The notes beneath the pieces are model-generated. The model was given only the letters and a program-made list of their open reading frames with translations, was not told where the DNA came from and did not search any database. From the NCBI RefSeq assembly GCF_028281565.1, contig NZ_JANQJQ010000030.1:310001-374000 (forward strand): a stretch of 64,000 nt of DNA. The letters are read 5' to 3'. Origin of the DNA: Seonamhaeicola sp. (lineage in GTDB: Bacteria > Bacteroidota > Bacteroidia > Flavobacteriales > Flavobacteriaceae). Made by a program: the position numbers and the translations under genes. Shown piece by piece: positions 9,229 to 16,312 of the stretch; within the stretch, counting starts at the first letter, position 1; each line of letters begins with the position of its first letter.

Positions 9229-9354
9229 AAAATGATGATTACAATAGTCCTTAAAATTAAGCACATTTTTATTCAATAACAAATACTGCTTGTTCAAAAT
9301 TTATGGCCTTATTTACTCATAATTTTCAATAAAAACATAATTAAATATTTTTTT

Positions 9355-9370
9355 TTGGCACGCAAGTTGA
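9355..9370 (+). promoter_or_regulatory. Sigma-54-like promoter upstream of acidic exported protein
   Basis: After a T run, TTGGCACGCAAGTTGA matches the -24/-12 form TGGCAC-N5-TTGC. The GG of the -24 box and the G of the -12 box are exactly 12 bp apart. The last base is A instead of C. The start codon is 59 bp downstream. A second copy with the same spacing precedes the paralogue at 12247. Confidence 0.65.
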
Positions 9371-9428
9371 AAACGAAACTACATAGCGTATGCCGAAAAG
9401 CTAAAGAGTAGGCACAACCCAAAATCCT

Positions 9429-10139
9429 ATGACTATGAAAAAATTAGTACTATTACTTGCAAGTTTGTTAATGGGTTTAACAACTGTAACAGCCTCAGAA
9501 TTCCATCACGGTAAAAAGAGAAAACATTTAAATAAAACGAAACACTATCGTTATGTACAGCCTATTGTGTTTATAGAACGTGGTGTAGAGTTTTTGATTT
9601 TCCCGGATGGAAGCTTTGACTTTAATACCAATATTAATGATAATTATTACAGGTATAATAATTATAACCGAAGAAACAATGTTAATGTCACCTTTGGAGC
9701 ACCCAACAGGTATTTCAGATATAATAACTACGGGAACAGAGGCATGTCTATCTCCCATGACAGGGATGGCAGAGTAAGACGTATTGGAAATGTGTATTTG
9801 AATTATGACAGGTATGGAAAAATTAAACGTGCCGGAACCGTTTATATGAACTACAACCGTGGCAACGGACGTTTAAATCAGGTAGGTGGTTTATCTGTAG
9901 ATTATAATCGTTGGGGAGAAATTGTCAGAACCCATGGGCGCGTAAACAGGTTTAATGATTATCAAGGAATTTATTCCAGGGATATGGACCATCCTTTTAA
10001 GAAGCATAAACACCGTTATGATGATGACTGTGATGAAGATGATGATTGGTATGACGATGATGATATCTATTATAATGATGACCAGTACTACTATTACAAG
10101 CAAAATGGAAAGGTGAAAAAACACCTAAAGAGAAAGTAG
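9429..10139 (+). CDS. Exported Tyr/Asn/Asp-rich repeat protein with acidic tail
   Basis: A 236-residue protein with a signal peptide (MKKLVLLLASLLMGLTTVTA; the ATG at 9435 is an equally good start). The mature part has VEFLIFPDGSFDFNTN, then about four degenerate repeats of the form Y-D/N-R-x-G-x-I/V-x-R-x-G-x-V-x-x-N-Y between residues 108 and 180. It ends in a very acidic tyrosine-rich tail (DDDCDEDDDWYDDDDIYY) and a basic last dozen residues. It is clearly paralogous to the gene at 12247 over the N-terminal and repeat parts. No known domain is recognised. A sigma-54-like promoter precedes it and a strong terminator follows. Confidence 0.75.
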   Translation: MTMKKLVLLLASLLMGLTTVTASEFHHGKKRKHLNKTKHYRYVQPIVFIERGVEFLIFPDGSFDFNTNINDNYYRYNNYNRRNNVNVTFGAPNRYFRYNNYGNRGMSISHDRDGRVRRIGNVYLNYDRYGKIKRAGTVYMNYNRGNGRLNQVGGLSVDYNRWGEIVRTHGRVNRFNDYQGIYSRDMDHPFKKHKHRYDDDCDEDDDWYDDDDIYYNDDQYYYYKQNGKVKKHLKRK

Positions 10140-10151
10140 GTTGAATATAAG

Positions 10152-10178
10152 AAAAGGGCACCAAAATGGTGCCCTTTT
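10152..10178 (+). terminator. Strong bidirectional terminator
   Basis: The 11-bp arms AAAAGGGCACC and GGTGCCCTTTT are perfectly complementary around a five-base loop. It lies between convergent genes. Confidence 0.9.
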
Positions 10179-10200
10179 CAAACTAATTAAATATAATGGT

Positions 10201-10938
10201 TTACTTTACAAACTTTAAAGTACCATAGGCTGTTGATAGTATATATAACCCGGATTTTAAGGTTTCAACACTAATTTCATCAGTAATGTCTCCTTCCAAA
10301 ACCTCTTGTCCCATTAAGTTATATATTGAAAAACCGCCATCAAGTCTATCTTTTATAACAACAGCATCTCTTTCTGTACTGTAAAAAGAATTTAATTTAC
10401 TTTTATTGAAGTCTTTTGTTGATAATAAAGCATCAACTTCTGCTTGACTACGAATATAAACTAACGTAGGATCACTAGCTCCTGTACCGCCATATATAGT
10501 AGATCCCCCATCTGGTGTATAAGCTAAATATGTCAAAATTCTGTATGTTAAATTTGCATCGGCCGAGTTTAAAATAATGTCATTTGGGATTGTTATACTA
10601 GCTGTAGTGATGCCTCCAGAACCAGCGCCAGGGTATTTATAAGTTGTATTAGCTACGGTCTCATTTGCCCAAGTTCCATTTAGAACATCAACATTAGCTA
10701 CTGCTTCGTCTTGTAGTCCAGCTAAAATAAAATTAAAGGCATCATCAACTGCGTTTGTAGATCCCATAGTATAAGTCATTTCAATAGAAATAACATCTCC
10801 TGGTTTGAAAGTCACAGCTTCTTCTCCATTAATCTGATAGTTTGATTTATTAGACCAGCTAAAAGTTGGATCGACCCTTTGTGAAAAAGCACTAGTCGCC
10901 AATAAAGTTAGAATTAAAGTAAAAGTAATTTTTTTCAT
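10201..10938 (-). CDS. T9SS-sorted secreted protein
   Basis: A 245-residue protein with signal peptide MKKITFTLILTLLATSAFSQ and a type A T9SS C-terminal sorting domain (GGFSIYNLMGQEVLEG, ending in GTLKFVK). The middle part (residues 20-170) is beta-rich without a recognised domain. It starts with VDPTFSWSNKSNYQINGEEA and contains a stretch on length-of-feature text typical of extracellular adhesive or binding domains. The domain should direct export through the outer membrane and surface attachment or release. The ATG at 10938 was chosen because the signal peptide starts there. The tail is nearly identical to that of the next gene. Confidence 0.85.
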   Translation of the reverse strand: MKKITFTLILTLLATSAFSQRVDPTFSWSNKSNYQINGEEAVTFKPGDVISIEMTYTMGSTNAVDDAFNFILAGLQDEAVANVDVLNGTWANETVANTTYKYPGAGSGGITTASITIPNDIILNSADANLTYRILTYLAYTPDGGSTIYGGTGASDPTLVYIRSQAEVDALLSTKDFNKSKLNSFYSTERDAVVIKDRLDGGFSIYNLMGQEVLEGDITDEISVETLKSGLYILSTAYGTLKFVK

Positions 10939-10968
10939 AATGCCATAATTTTGGTTAATAGTTTGCAA

Positions 10969-10976
10969 CAAATTTA
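10969..10976 (-). promoter_or_regulatory. -7 promoter element of the T9SS protein gene
   Basis: The minus strand reads TAAATTTG, 30 bp before the start codon. No clear -33 TTG is present, which would fit dependence on an activator bound at the direct repeat at 11005-11026. Confidence 0.5.
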
Positions 10977-11004
10977 AATAGCACTTCTAATCTTTGCATT
11001 AAAT

Positions 11005-11026
11005 TTAACTTGACAAGAACTTGACA
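11005..11026 (-). promoter_or_regulatory. Direct-repeat motif, candidate activator site
   Basis: AACTTGACA occurs twice, 11 bp apart, within 22 bp, about 30 bp upstream of the -7 element of the T9SS gene. The same 22 bp with a single mismatch occurs at 46442-46463 upstream of the GH16 gene. Confidence 0.45.
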
Positions 11027-11045
11027 AAACATAAAAACCCATAAA

Positions 11046-11073
11046 AAAAGGACACTTTAACAAGTGTCCTTTT
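11046..11073 (-). terminator. Terminator downstream of second T9SS gene
   Basis: AAAAGGACACTT and AAGTGTCCTTTT pair over 12 bp around a short loop. It lies just after the stop at 11095 on the minus strand. Confidence 0.85.
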
Positions 11074-11094
11074 CAATATTATTACAATAATGCC

Positions 11095-11931
11095 TTACTT
11101 AACGAACTTTAAAGTGCCATACTCGGTTGATAAAATATATAAACCGGATTTTAAAGTTTCTACACTAATTTCATTTGCTATGTCTCCTTCTAAAACTTCT
11201 TGTCCCATTAAATTGTATATGGAAAAACCACCATTAATTTGATCTTTTATTACAATTGCATCAATATCTGCATTATAAAAAGAATTTAAGCTTTTGGTAT
11301 TAAATTCTGTAGTAGACAAAACAGAGGCATTGCTTTGTTTAATATCATCGATCCACTGTGTTGCGTTATTATTCTGTTGTGTTCCGTAATCCTGCCAAAG
11401 ATCTAACCTGTTTTGAGTAGCAGTAATACCTGTGCCATCTTCATCTACATCAGGCGTTGAATCCAAATCAAATTCTAATGTGATCCAGGTATTAGCCGGC
11501 ACTGCATTGTAAGAGGCCACCCAAACCGTCTTGGAACCTCCACTAGTTCTAAATTGTATTGCAAACTGACCAGTAGCTTCTCCCGGCAATAACTTCAAAC
11601 TAATATAACGACCATCCGCTCTGCTCATACTTCCTTTTGAAATAAACGGATAATGAAAACTTGCACTTGAGCCATTCTCAACAACCTTCATAGCCCTTGA
11701 GCTTGAATTCCCGGTAGTACCACCCGGGATTGCCTCTACTGTAGTAGTCACTGTTTCAGAACCACTATCCTGATCTGCAAAATTTGTGTATTCAGTAACC
11801 CCTGTCCAGTCGGCTCCCGGTTCAGTGCTTTCCACTAATACTGCCATTCCCTCTTCAAACGTTATATCTATTTGGGCAAAGGAAAAAGAAACTGCGAAAA
11901 ACGCAATAAAAAGTAAAGTAATTTTTTTCAT
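11095..11931 (-). CDS. T9SS-sorted secreted protein with jelly-roll-like module
   Basis: A 278-residue protein with signal peptide MKKITLLFIAFFAVSFSFAQ, an approximately 180-residue beta-rich domain, and a type A T9SS sorting domain in the last 70 residues. The central part (SFHYPFISKG, WVASYNAVPANTWITLEFDL, TQWIDDIK) has the look of a carbohydrate-binding or laminin-G-like jelly roll. This resembles domains found with T9SS in laminarin- or alginate-responsive proteins, but I cannot name the family. Probably surface-exposed. It has its own promoter and shares an upstream 12-mer with the GH16 gene. Confidence 0.82.
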   Translation of the reverse strand: MKKITLLFIAFFAVSFSFAQIDITFEEGMAVLVESTEPGADWTGVTEYTNFADQDSGSETVTTTVEAIPGGTTGNSSSRAMKVVENGSSASFHYPFISKGSMSRADGRYISLKLLPGEATGQFAIQFRTSGGSKTVWVASYNAVPANTWITLEFDLDSTPDVDEDGTGITATQNRLDLWQDYGTQQNNNATQWIDDIKQSNASVLSTTEFNTKSLNSFYNADIDAIVIKDQINGGFSIYNLMGQEVLEGDIANEISVETLKSGLYILSTEYGTLKFVK

Positions 11932-11960
11932 AATAGTAATATATTTAATTAGTTATACAA

Positions 11961-11990
11961 CAAAATTAAGTGGCACCTACGCTTTACCAA
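11961..11990 (-). promoter_or_regulatory. Promoter of jelly-roll T9SS gene
   Basis: On the minus strand TTG (from 11990) and TAATTTTG (11968-11961) are spaced by 19 bp, an excellent match to the Bacteroidota promoter form. The start codon follows 30 bp later. Confidence 0.65.
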
Positions 11991-12193
11991 TTGTTCATTT
12001 GACCTAAACAGCAGAACAAATGTTCGATAGTGACACTTGTTTTAAATAAAAAAACACTATAACGGGGTTTGTGAAAAATTGTACAAAACAAAATGCTATA
12101 AAAAACAGCTCAAAGTTTATACCTCTTCATAATTACACTACAACACTCTCATTTACAGTAACATAAAAACACTTCTGAATATTCTTTCTTTTT

Positions 12194-12209
12194 TTGGCAC
12201 GCTGTTTGG
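12194..12209 (+). promoter_or_regulatory. Sigma-54-like promoter upstream of basic exported protein
   Basis: TTGGCACGCTGTTTGG follows a T run and matches TGGCAC-N5-TTGC with one deviation at the final C. The first G of the GG is 12 bp from the G of the -12 box, as in the copy at 9355. The expected transcript start, near 12221, argues for the ATG at 12247 rather than 12220. Confidence 0.65.
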
Positions 12210-12246
12210 TAATATCAAAATGTATTCACATTTAAACTTTGCAATT

Positions 12247-13503
12247 ATGAAAAAATTAATATTTATACTGGCAGGAATAATCCTTGGAGGATTTACTGTT
12301 AACGCGTCAACCACCAATTCAAATAGCTTAGTGGCTTCCACTTATATTGGAGGTTATGGCAATTCTTTCATATTTGTAGAAAATGGTATTGAATTTTCTG
12401 TCTTTCCTGATGGTCAATTCGATTTTAACATTGTACGTGGTAATTCCCGTTTTAATGCATCATTTAACTCGCCTCATGTAAGTATCAGCTTTAATTCAGG
12501 ATATAACTACAATGCTTATGTTCAGTATGATGAATACGGTGCTATCATTCAAATTGAAAACACCCCTATTTATTATGATTACTATGGACGCATTATTCAG
12601 GCTGGAAACGTGAATATTCATTATAACAACTTTGGTTATGTAACCCGAGTGGGTGGATTGTACATACACTATAACAGATACAACAGATTCTCCCACTGTA
12701 CCGGTTTTATAAACGTTTATAACAGACATTATATTTACAGGCCATGGCACAGGTATTATGTTATTCCTTCCGTTAACTATTGCGTGGTTTATAACAGACC
12801 ATACAGAAGATATTATAATCCGGTTCGTTACGTTTATTCAAGACCGTTTTACAATAACTACAGACCCGTTACTTCGGTTTACAGCAGACGTGGCAATACC
12901 ATTGTTAGAAACAGGAATTATGCCACTGTGAACAGGAGCTCGAGGAATGTCACAAGAGTTAACAGAAATGCCACTTCAAGAAGAGATTTTGCAAAAGGCG
13001 GTTCTTCAAGATATACAAACTCTAAAAGGAACACTGTTGCCAATAGAAGTTCAAGAAATAGTAACTCGGAATCTTTTAGAAGAAGTACGTCAGGAAGAAA
13101 TAATAACAATAAGGTAAACAGGTCTAATAACAGAGTGAATTCTCATATGAACAATACTAAAAGAACCAGAGAAAGCGTTAATAGAAAAACCAGACCGTCA
13201 ACAAGCACAAACAGGTCCAAAACTATAACAAGAGAAAGAAGTTATTCCACTGTAAGAAAACCGGAAAGTTCAAAATCTCGTAATTATAGTAGTAGCAATT
13301 CTAGAAGAACACCTCAGGTTGCTAACAGATCTTCAAGATCTTCACAAAAAGTGACTTCTAGACCAAGCGTACAAAGGAAATCTAGTACACCGCAAAGATC
13401 AACGGTGTCCAGATCATCAAAAAGTTACAAATCTAGAGCTTCTCAAAACAGAAGTTCCTCTAGTAAAAATACAAGATCTACTCAGTCACGAAGAAGGTCT
13501 TAA
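12247..13503 (+). CDS. Exported repeat protein with Ser/Arg-rich basic tail
   Basis: A 418-residue protein with signal peptide MKKLIFILAGIILGGFTVNA. Its N-terminal half is paralogous to the acidic protein at 9429: VENGIEFSVFPDGQFDFN is followed by repeats such as YDYYGRIIQAGNVNIHYN and FGYVTRVGGLYIHYN. From about residue 150 it becomes tyrosine/arginine-rich, and the last 200 residues are dominated by Ser, Arg, Asn and Thr with almost no acidic residues. They include RS and SR dipeptides resembling SR-rich disordered domains. No enzyme motif is seen. The extreme C-terminal composition could bind nucleic acid or acidic polymer; this is inference. Confidence 0.75.
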   Translation: MKKLIFILAGIILGGFTVNASTTNSNSLVASTYIGGYGNSFIFVENGIEFSVFPDGQFDFNIVRGNSRFNASFNSPHVSISFNSGYNYNAYVQYDEYGAIIQIENTPIYYDYYGRIIQAGNVNIHYNNFGYVTRVGGLYIHYNRYNRFSHCTGFINVYNRHYIYRPWHRYYVIPSVNYCVVYNRPYRRYYNPVRYVYSRPFYNNYRPVTSVYSRRGNTIVRNRNYATVNRSSRNVTRVNRNATSRRDFAKGGSSRYTNSKRNTVANRSSRNSNSESFRRSTSGRNNNNKVNRSNNRVNSHMNNTKRTRESVNRKTRPSTSTNRSKTITRERSYSTVRKPESSKSRNYSSSNSRRTPQVANRSSRSSQKVTSRPSVQRKSSTPQRSTVSRSSKSYKSRASQNRSSSSKNTRSTQSRRRS

Positions 13504-13523
13504 CCGTTTTGGTTGGTTAGTTG

Positions 13524-13569
13524 GAAAGCCCTGCGACATGTTTGCCTCAAAGCAAAATCGTGGGGTTTT
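13524..13569. terminator. Terminator between convergent genes
   Basis: An extended imperfect hairpin: AAAGCCCTGCGA pairs with TCGTGGGGTTTT including G-T pairs, with an inner TTTGC/GCAAA stem. T tracts follow on both strands. Confidence 0.6.
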
Positions 13570-13574
13570 CTCTT

Positions 13575-15035
13575 TTATCTAATTCTTTTTACTACTTTCT
13601 GAATGGCCTCTGTAATATCATTTGACAAATTAAACCTGAAAACAATAAAGAGGTAAAGAACACTAATTAATACCGACTTTAAAGCTATACTCATAACAGG
13701 ATGAAAAGAGAAGTCCCAAAAATAGAAAAGCAAGGCTCCTATTAAAATTAAACCACCCGTTTTTAAGGTATTAACTGTAAAAGGAAGTATTTTAAAATAT
13801 TTATATACAAAATATAGCTTACCTGTATTATAAAAGAAAATTGCTAAAAAAGTTGCCAGGGCTGCTCCGTTAATACCAAACAACGGAATAAATATCATAT
13901 TCAAAACTATCATCAAAACAACCAGTATTATCCCAAGAATTAATACCACCCTGTAATAATCGCTATTAAATAAAATCGCATTGTTACTGCCTAAAAGGGA
14001 ATCGTAAAGTTTTGCTACGCTAATCAACAAAACCACATAGAGGCCAACGCTAAATTCATCTGCGATGAGAAGATATAATTGATTGATATTCAATATAATT
14101 AGTAAAAATATTAATCCACTAACAACAAACAGGTTAAGAGAACTCTTTTTATACAGGTCTTCCAGCGCATCAAAATCTTTTTCATTTAAAAATTTAGCCG
14201 ATAGCGGTAACAGAATTTGATGCATAGATCGTTGGGGAACTATAATAACCGTAGCAATGAAAATAGCAACATTATAATACGCAATTTGCTCAATTGGAAT
14301 ATATTTTCCCAACATCACCTTGTCAACATCTAATAAAATAGTTGCTACAGAACCTGCAATAACTATTAAAGCCGAATACTTTAAAATACGTTTAAAGTTG
14401 CTTAGTCGTTTAAATGTGATAACTGGTAGCTTAATGCTAAAAGCAAATATTTTTATGATAAACGTTCTAACAAGGTAAACGCCTACTAAACCTATCATAA
14501 ACTGCTCTACATCTATAACACTGAAATGAAGCAAAAACAGTAAAACCATAGTCCCAGCTCTATGGAAAACTTCTTTCATAAAGTTTCCAAAAACTGTTTT
14601 CAAATGTACTTTGGCCCAGGCAAAAAACACTTCAAAATAGGCTAATGCAATGGCTGTAACAATGGTATGCCATATATAATCTTTTATTATGGCATTCTCT
14701 GTTGAAAGAAATCCTCCTATGCTCTCATAGCATATATAACCAATGAAACTTAAAGGAATAACAATGGCCAGGGGTAGTAACACCATAAGTGTTAAAAAAC
14801 TATTTAAAGATACCCGGGTTTTAAATGACGAATAAAACTTAACCAAAGTATTGTTCACCCCAAAGGCCATCAAAGGCATCATAACATAAGCTGCTGATAG
14901 CATAAAGCCTACCATACCGTAATACGCATCACTAAGGAATTCGGTATAAAGAAATAGCGTATTAATAGCACCAATTAAAAATCCCAGGTAGGTGGAGATC
15001 ATATTTTTAAAAGATTGTGACGCTACAATGCCCAT
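13575..15035 (-). CDS. Polysaccharide flippase (MATE/Wzx-like)
   Basis: A 486-residue protein with about 12-14 hydrophobic helices and the N-terminal GIVASQSFKNMISTYLGFLIG typical of oligosaccharide flippases of Bacteroidota. It should move lipid-linked glycans across the inner membrane. The ATG overlaps the stop of the preceding glycosyltransferase (TAATG), indicating translational coupling. It is the last gene of the DUF4834-YfhO-glycosyltransferase-flippase series, consistent with envelope-glycan assembly. Confidence 0.88.
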   Translation of the reverse strand: MGIVASQSFKNMISTYLGFLIGAINTLFLYTEFLSDAYYGMVGFMLSAAYVMMPLMAFGVNNTLVKFYSSFKTRVSLNSFLTLMVLLPLAIVIPLSFIGYICYESIGGFLSTENAIIKDYIWHTIVTAIALAYFEVFFAWAKVHLKTVFGNFMKEVFHRAGTMVLLFLLHFSVIDVEQFMIGLVGVYLVRTFIIKIFAFSIKLPVITFKRLSNFKRILKYSALIVIAGSVATILLDVDKVMLGKYIPIEQIAYYNVAIFIATVIIVPQRSMHQILLPLSAKFLNEKDFDALEDLYKKSSLNLFVVSGLIFLLIILNINQLYLLIADEFSVGLYVVLLISVAKLYDSLLGSNNAILFNSDYYRVVLILGIILVVLMIVLNMIFIPLFGINGAALATFLAIFFYNTGKLYFVYKYFKILPFTVNTLKTGGLILIGALLFYFWDFSFHPVMSIALKSVLISVLYLFIVFRFNLSNDITEAIQKVVKRIR

Positions 15036-16312
15036 TATATTAGTTTAGATAATGTTTCTGTTAGTTTTTTTCTACTATACTTCTGTAAACCTATTGGAAA
15101 TGACTCAAGTGAATTGGCTTTATAAGCCTTATAATGATCCATTATTGTAGTTTTTAATGAATCGTAATCGCTGTAGTAAAAGTAGTTACCCGTATTGGTC
15201 TCTTTAATGAGTTTTTCAACATCAGAACCTTTCGGACCCATAGCCATTATGGGTCTGTTTGAAACCATATATTCAAAAAGTTTCCCGGGAATGATGCTTC
15301 TTGTGTCTTCCGAATCTATTTCTATCAACAATAACACCTGTGATTTTCTTTGAAACTTAACTGCTTCTTTATGTGATATATAGCCTATATCATTTACAAA
15401 ACTACTTAAATTATAGTTTTCCAAAGATTGCATCACTTCACCACTTACCGCACCAACAAAATTCAATTGAAAGTTGCTTGAAAAACCCGGTACTTCATTA
15501 ACTAAATCACTTAAAACGCTCCATAAGATCTCAGGGTTTCTTTTTGATAATAAAGACCCTATATGTGCCAGTGAAAACTTAGCATCTAAATCGACTGCTT
15601 CTACGGGTTCATAATCATAACCATTAGTGATCACCTCAATTGGTTTCGGGGTCATTTCCGAAAATACATCTTTAGTAACAAAACTCGTAACAATGACCTG
15701 GTCGGCACTATTTAAAACGCTACGCTCTAAAAATGAATGTTTTTTTTGCGAACGCCTGGTTAATTTTAATTTTTTATGATACCCTATGGTAGTCCAGGGA
15801 TCCCTAAAATCTGCAATCCACTTCACTCCCAACCTGTCTTTAAGTTGCATACCAATTAAATGCAAGCTATGTGGCGGCCCTGTGGTAATGATGGTTTCAA
15901 TGGTCTCTTTTGAAATATAATCTGAAAGAAACTTAACCGACGGTGTTACCCAATTTTTCCTGGCATCAGGAATAAAAAAGTTTCCCCGAACATAAAGCAT
16001 GATCTTTTCAATCAGGCTTTGATTTCTTTCTTCTGAAATAATGCCCTTACTAATGGTATTTGACTTTTTTTTTGAAAAAAACCTGGCTAGTTTATACGGT
16101 TCTTTTATAGGGAATTTTAAAATGGTTACACCATCAGGCACTTCATCAACTAAACTGTCGTCTCTTAAAGCATAATTGGGGTTTTCAGGTATAAAAACTA
16201 CGGGATCAATATTAAATTCAGGCAGATACTTAACAAATTTTAGCCACCGCTGTACTCCCGGTCCTCCGGCAGGAGGCCAATAATAAGTTATTATGAGTGC
16301 CTTTTTACGCAC
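15035..16312 (-). CDS. Glycosyltransferase, GT4-like
   Basis: A 425-residue protein starting at GTG and reading RKKALIITYYWPPAGGPGVQ, the standard N-terminus of flavobacterial GT-B transferases. The second domain has NGYDYEP, LAHIGSLLSKRNPE, and LLIEIDSEDTRSIIPGKLFEY, where the E-x7-E-like region contacts the nucleotide sugar. It should add a sugar to a lipid-linked or cell-surface glycan. The start overlaps the YfhO gene end by 8 bp, and the stop overlaps the flippase start, so all three are coupled. Confidence 0.88.
   Translation of the reverse strand: MRKKALIITYYWPPAGGPGVQRWLKFVKYLPEFNIDPVVFIPENPNYALRDDSLVDEVPDGVTILKFPIKEPYKLARFFSKKKSNTISKGIISEERNQSLIEKIMLYVRGNFFIPDARKNWVTPSVKFLSDYISKETIETIITTGPPHSLHLIGMQLKDRLGVKWIADFRDPWTTIGYHKKLKLTRRSQKKHSFLERSVLNSADQVIVTSFVTKDVFSEMTPKPIEVITNGYDYEPVEAVDLDAKFSLAHIGSLLSKRNPEILWSVLSDLVNEVPGFSSNFQLNFVGAVSGEVMQSLENYNLSSFVNDIGYISHKEAVKFQRKSQVLLLIEIDSEDTRSIIPGKLFEYMVSNRPIMAMGPKGSDVEKLIKETNTGNYFYYSDYDSLKTTIMDHYKAYKANSLESFPIGLQKYSRKKLTETLSKLI

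Larger units (their letters stand above)
11932..12246. other. Gene-free stretch with two divergent promoters
   Basis: About 315 bp between divergent start codons. It contains the promoter of the T9SS gene (minus), the 12-mer AGAACAAATGTT at 12013-12024, and the sigma-54-like promoter for the basic exported protein (plus). The remainder is AT-rich with no coding frame I can support. Confidence 0.7.

Noticed and set aside
9891-10124. Minus-strand hydrophobic open frame
   Set aside because: It is antisense to the Asp/Tyr-rich tail (GAT/TAT codons read backwards as Ile/Val), a compositional artefact.
12918-13109. Minus-strand leucine-rich open frame
   Set aside because: It is antisense to the Ser/Arg-rich tail, whose AGA/AAC codons read as Leu/Val/Phe; artefact.
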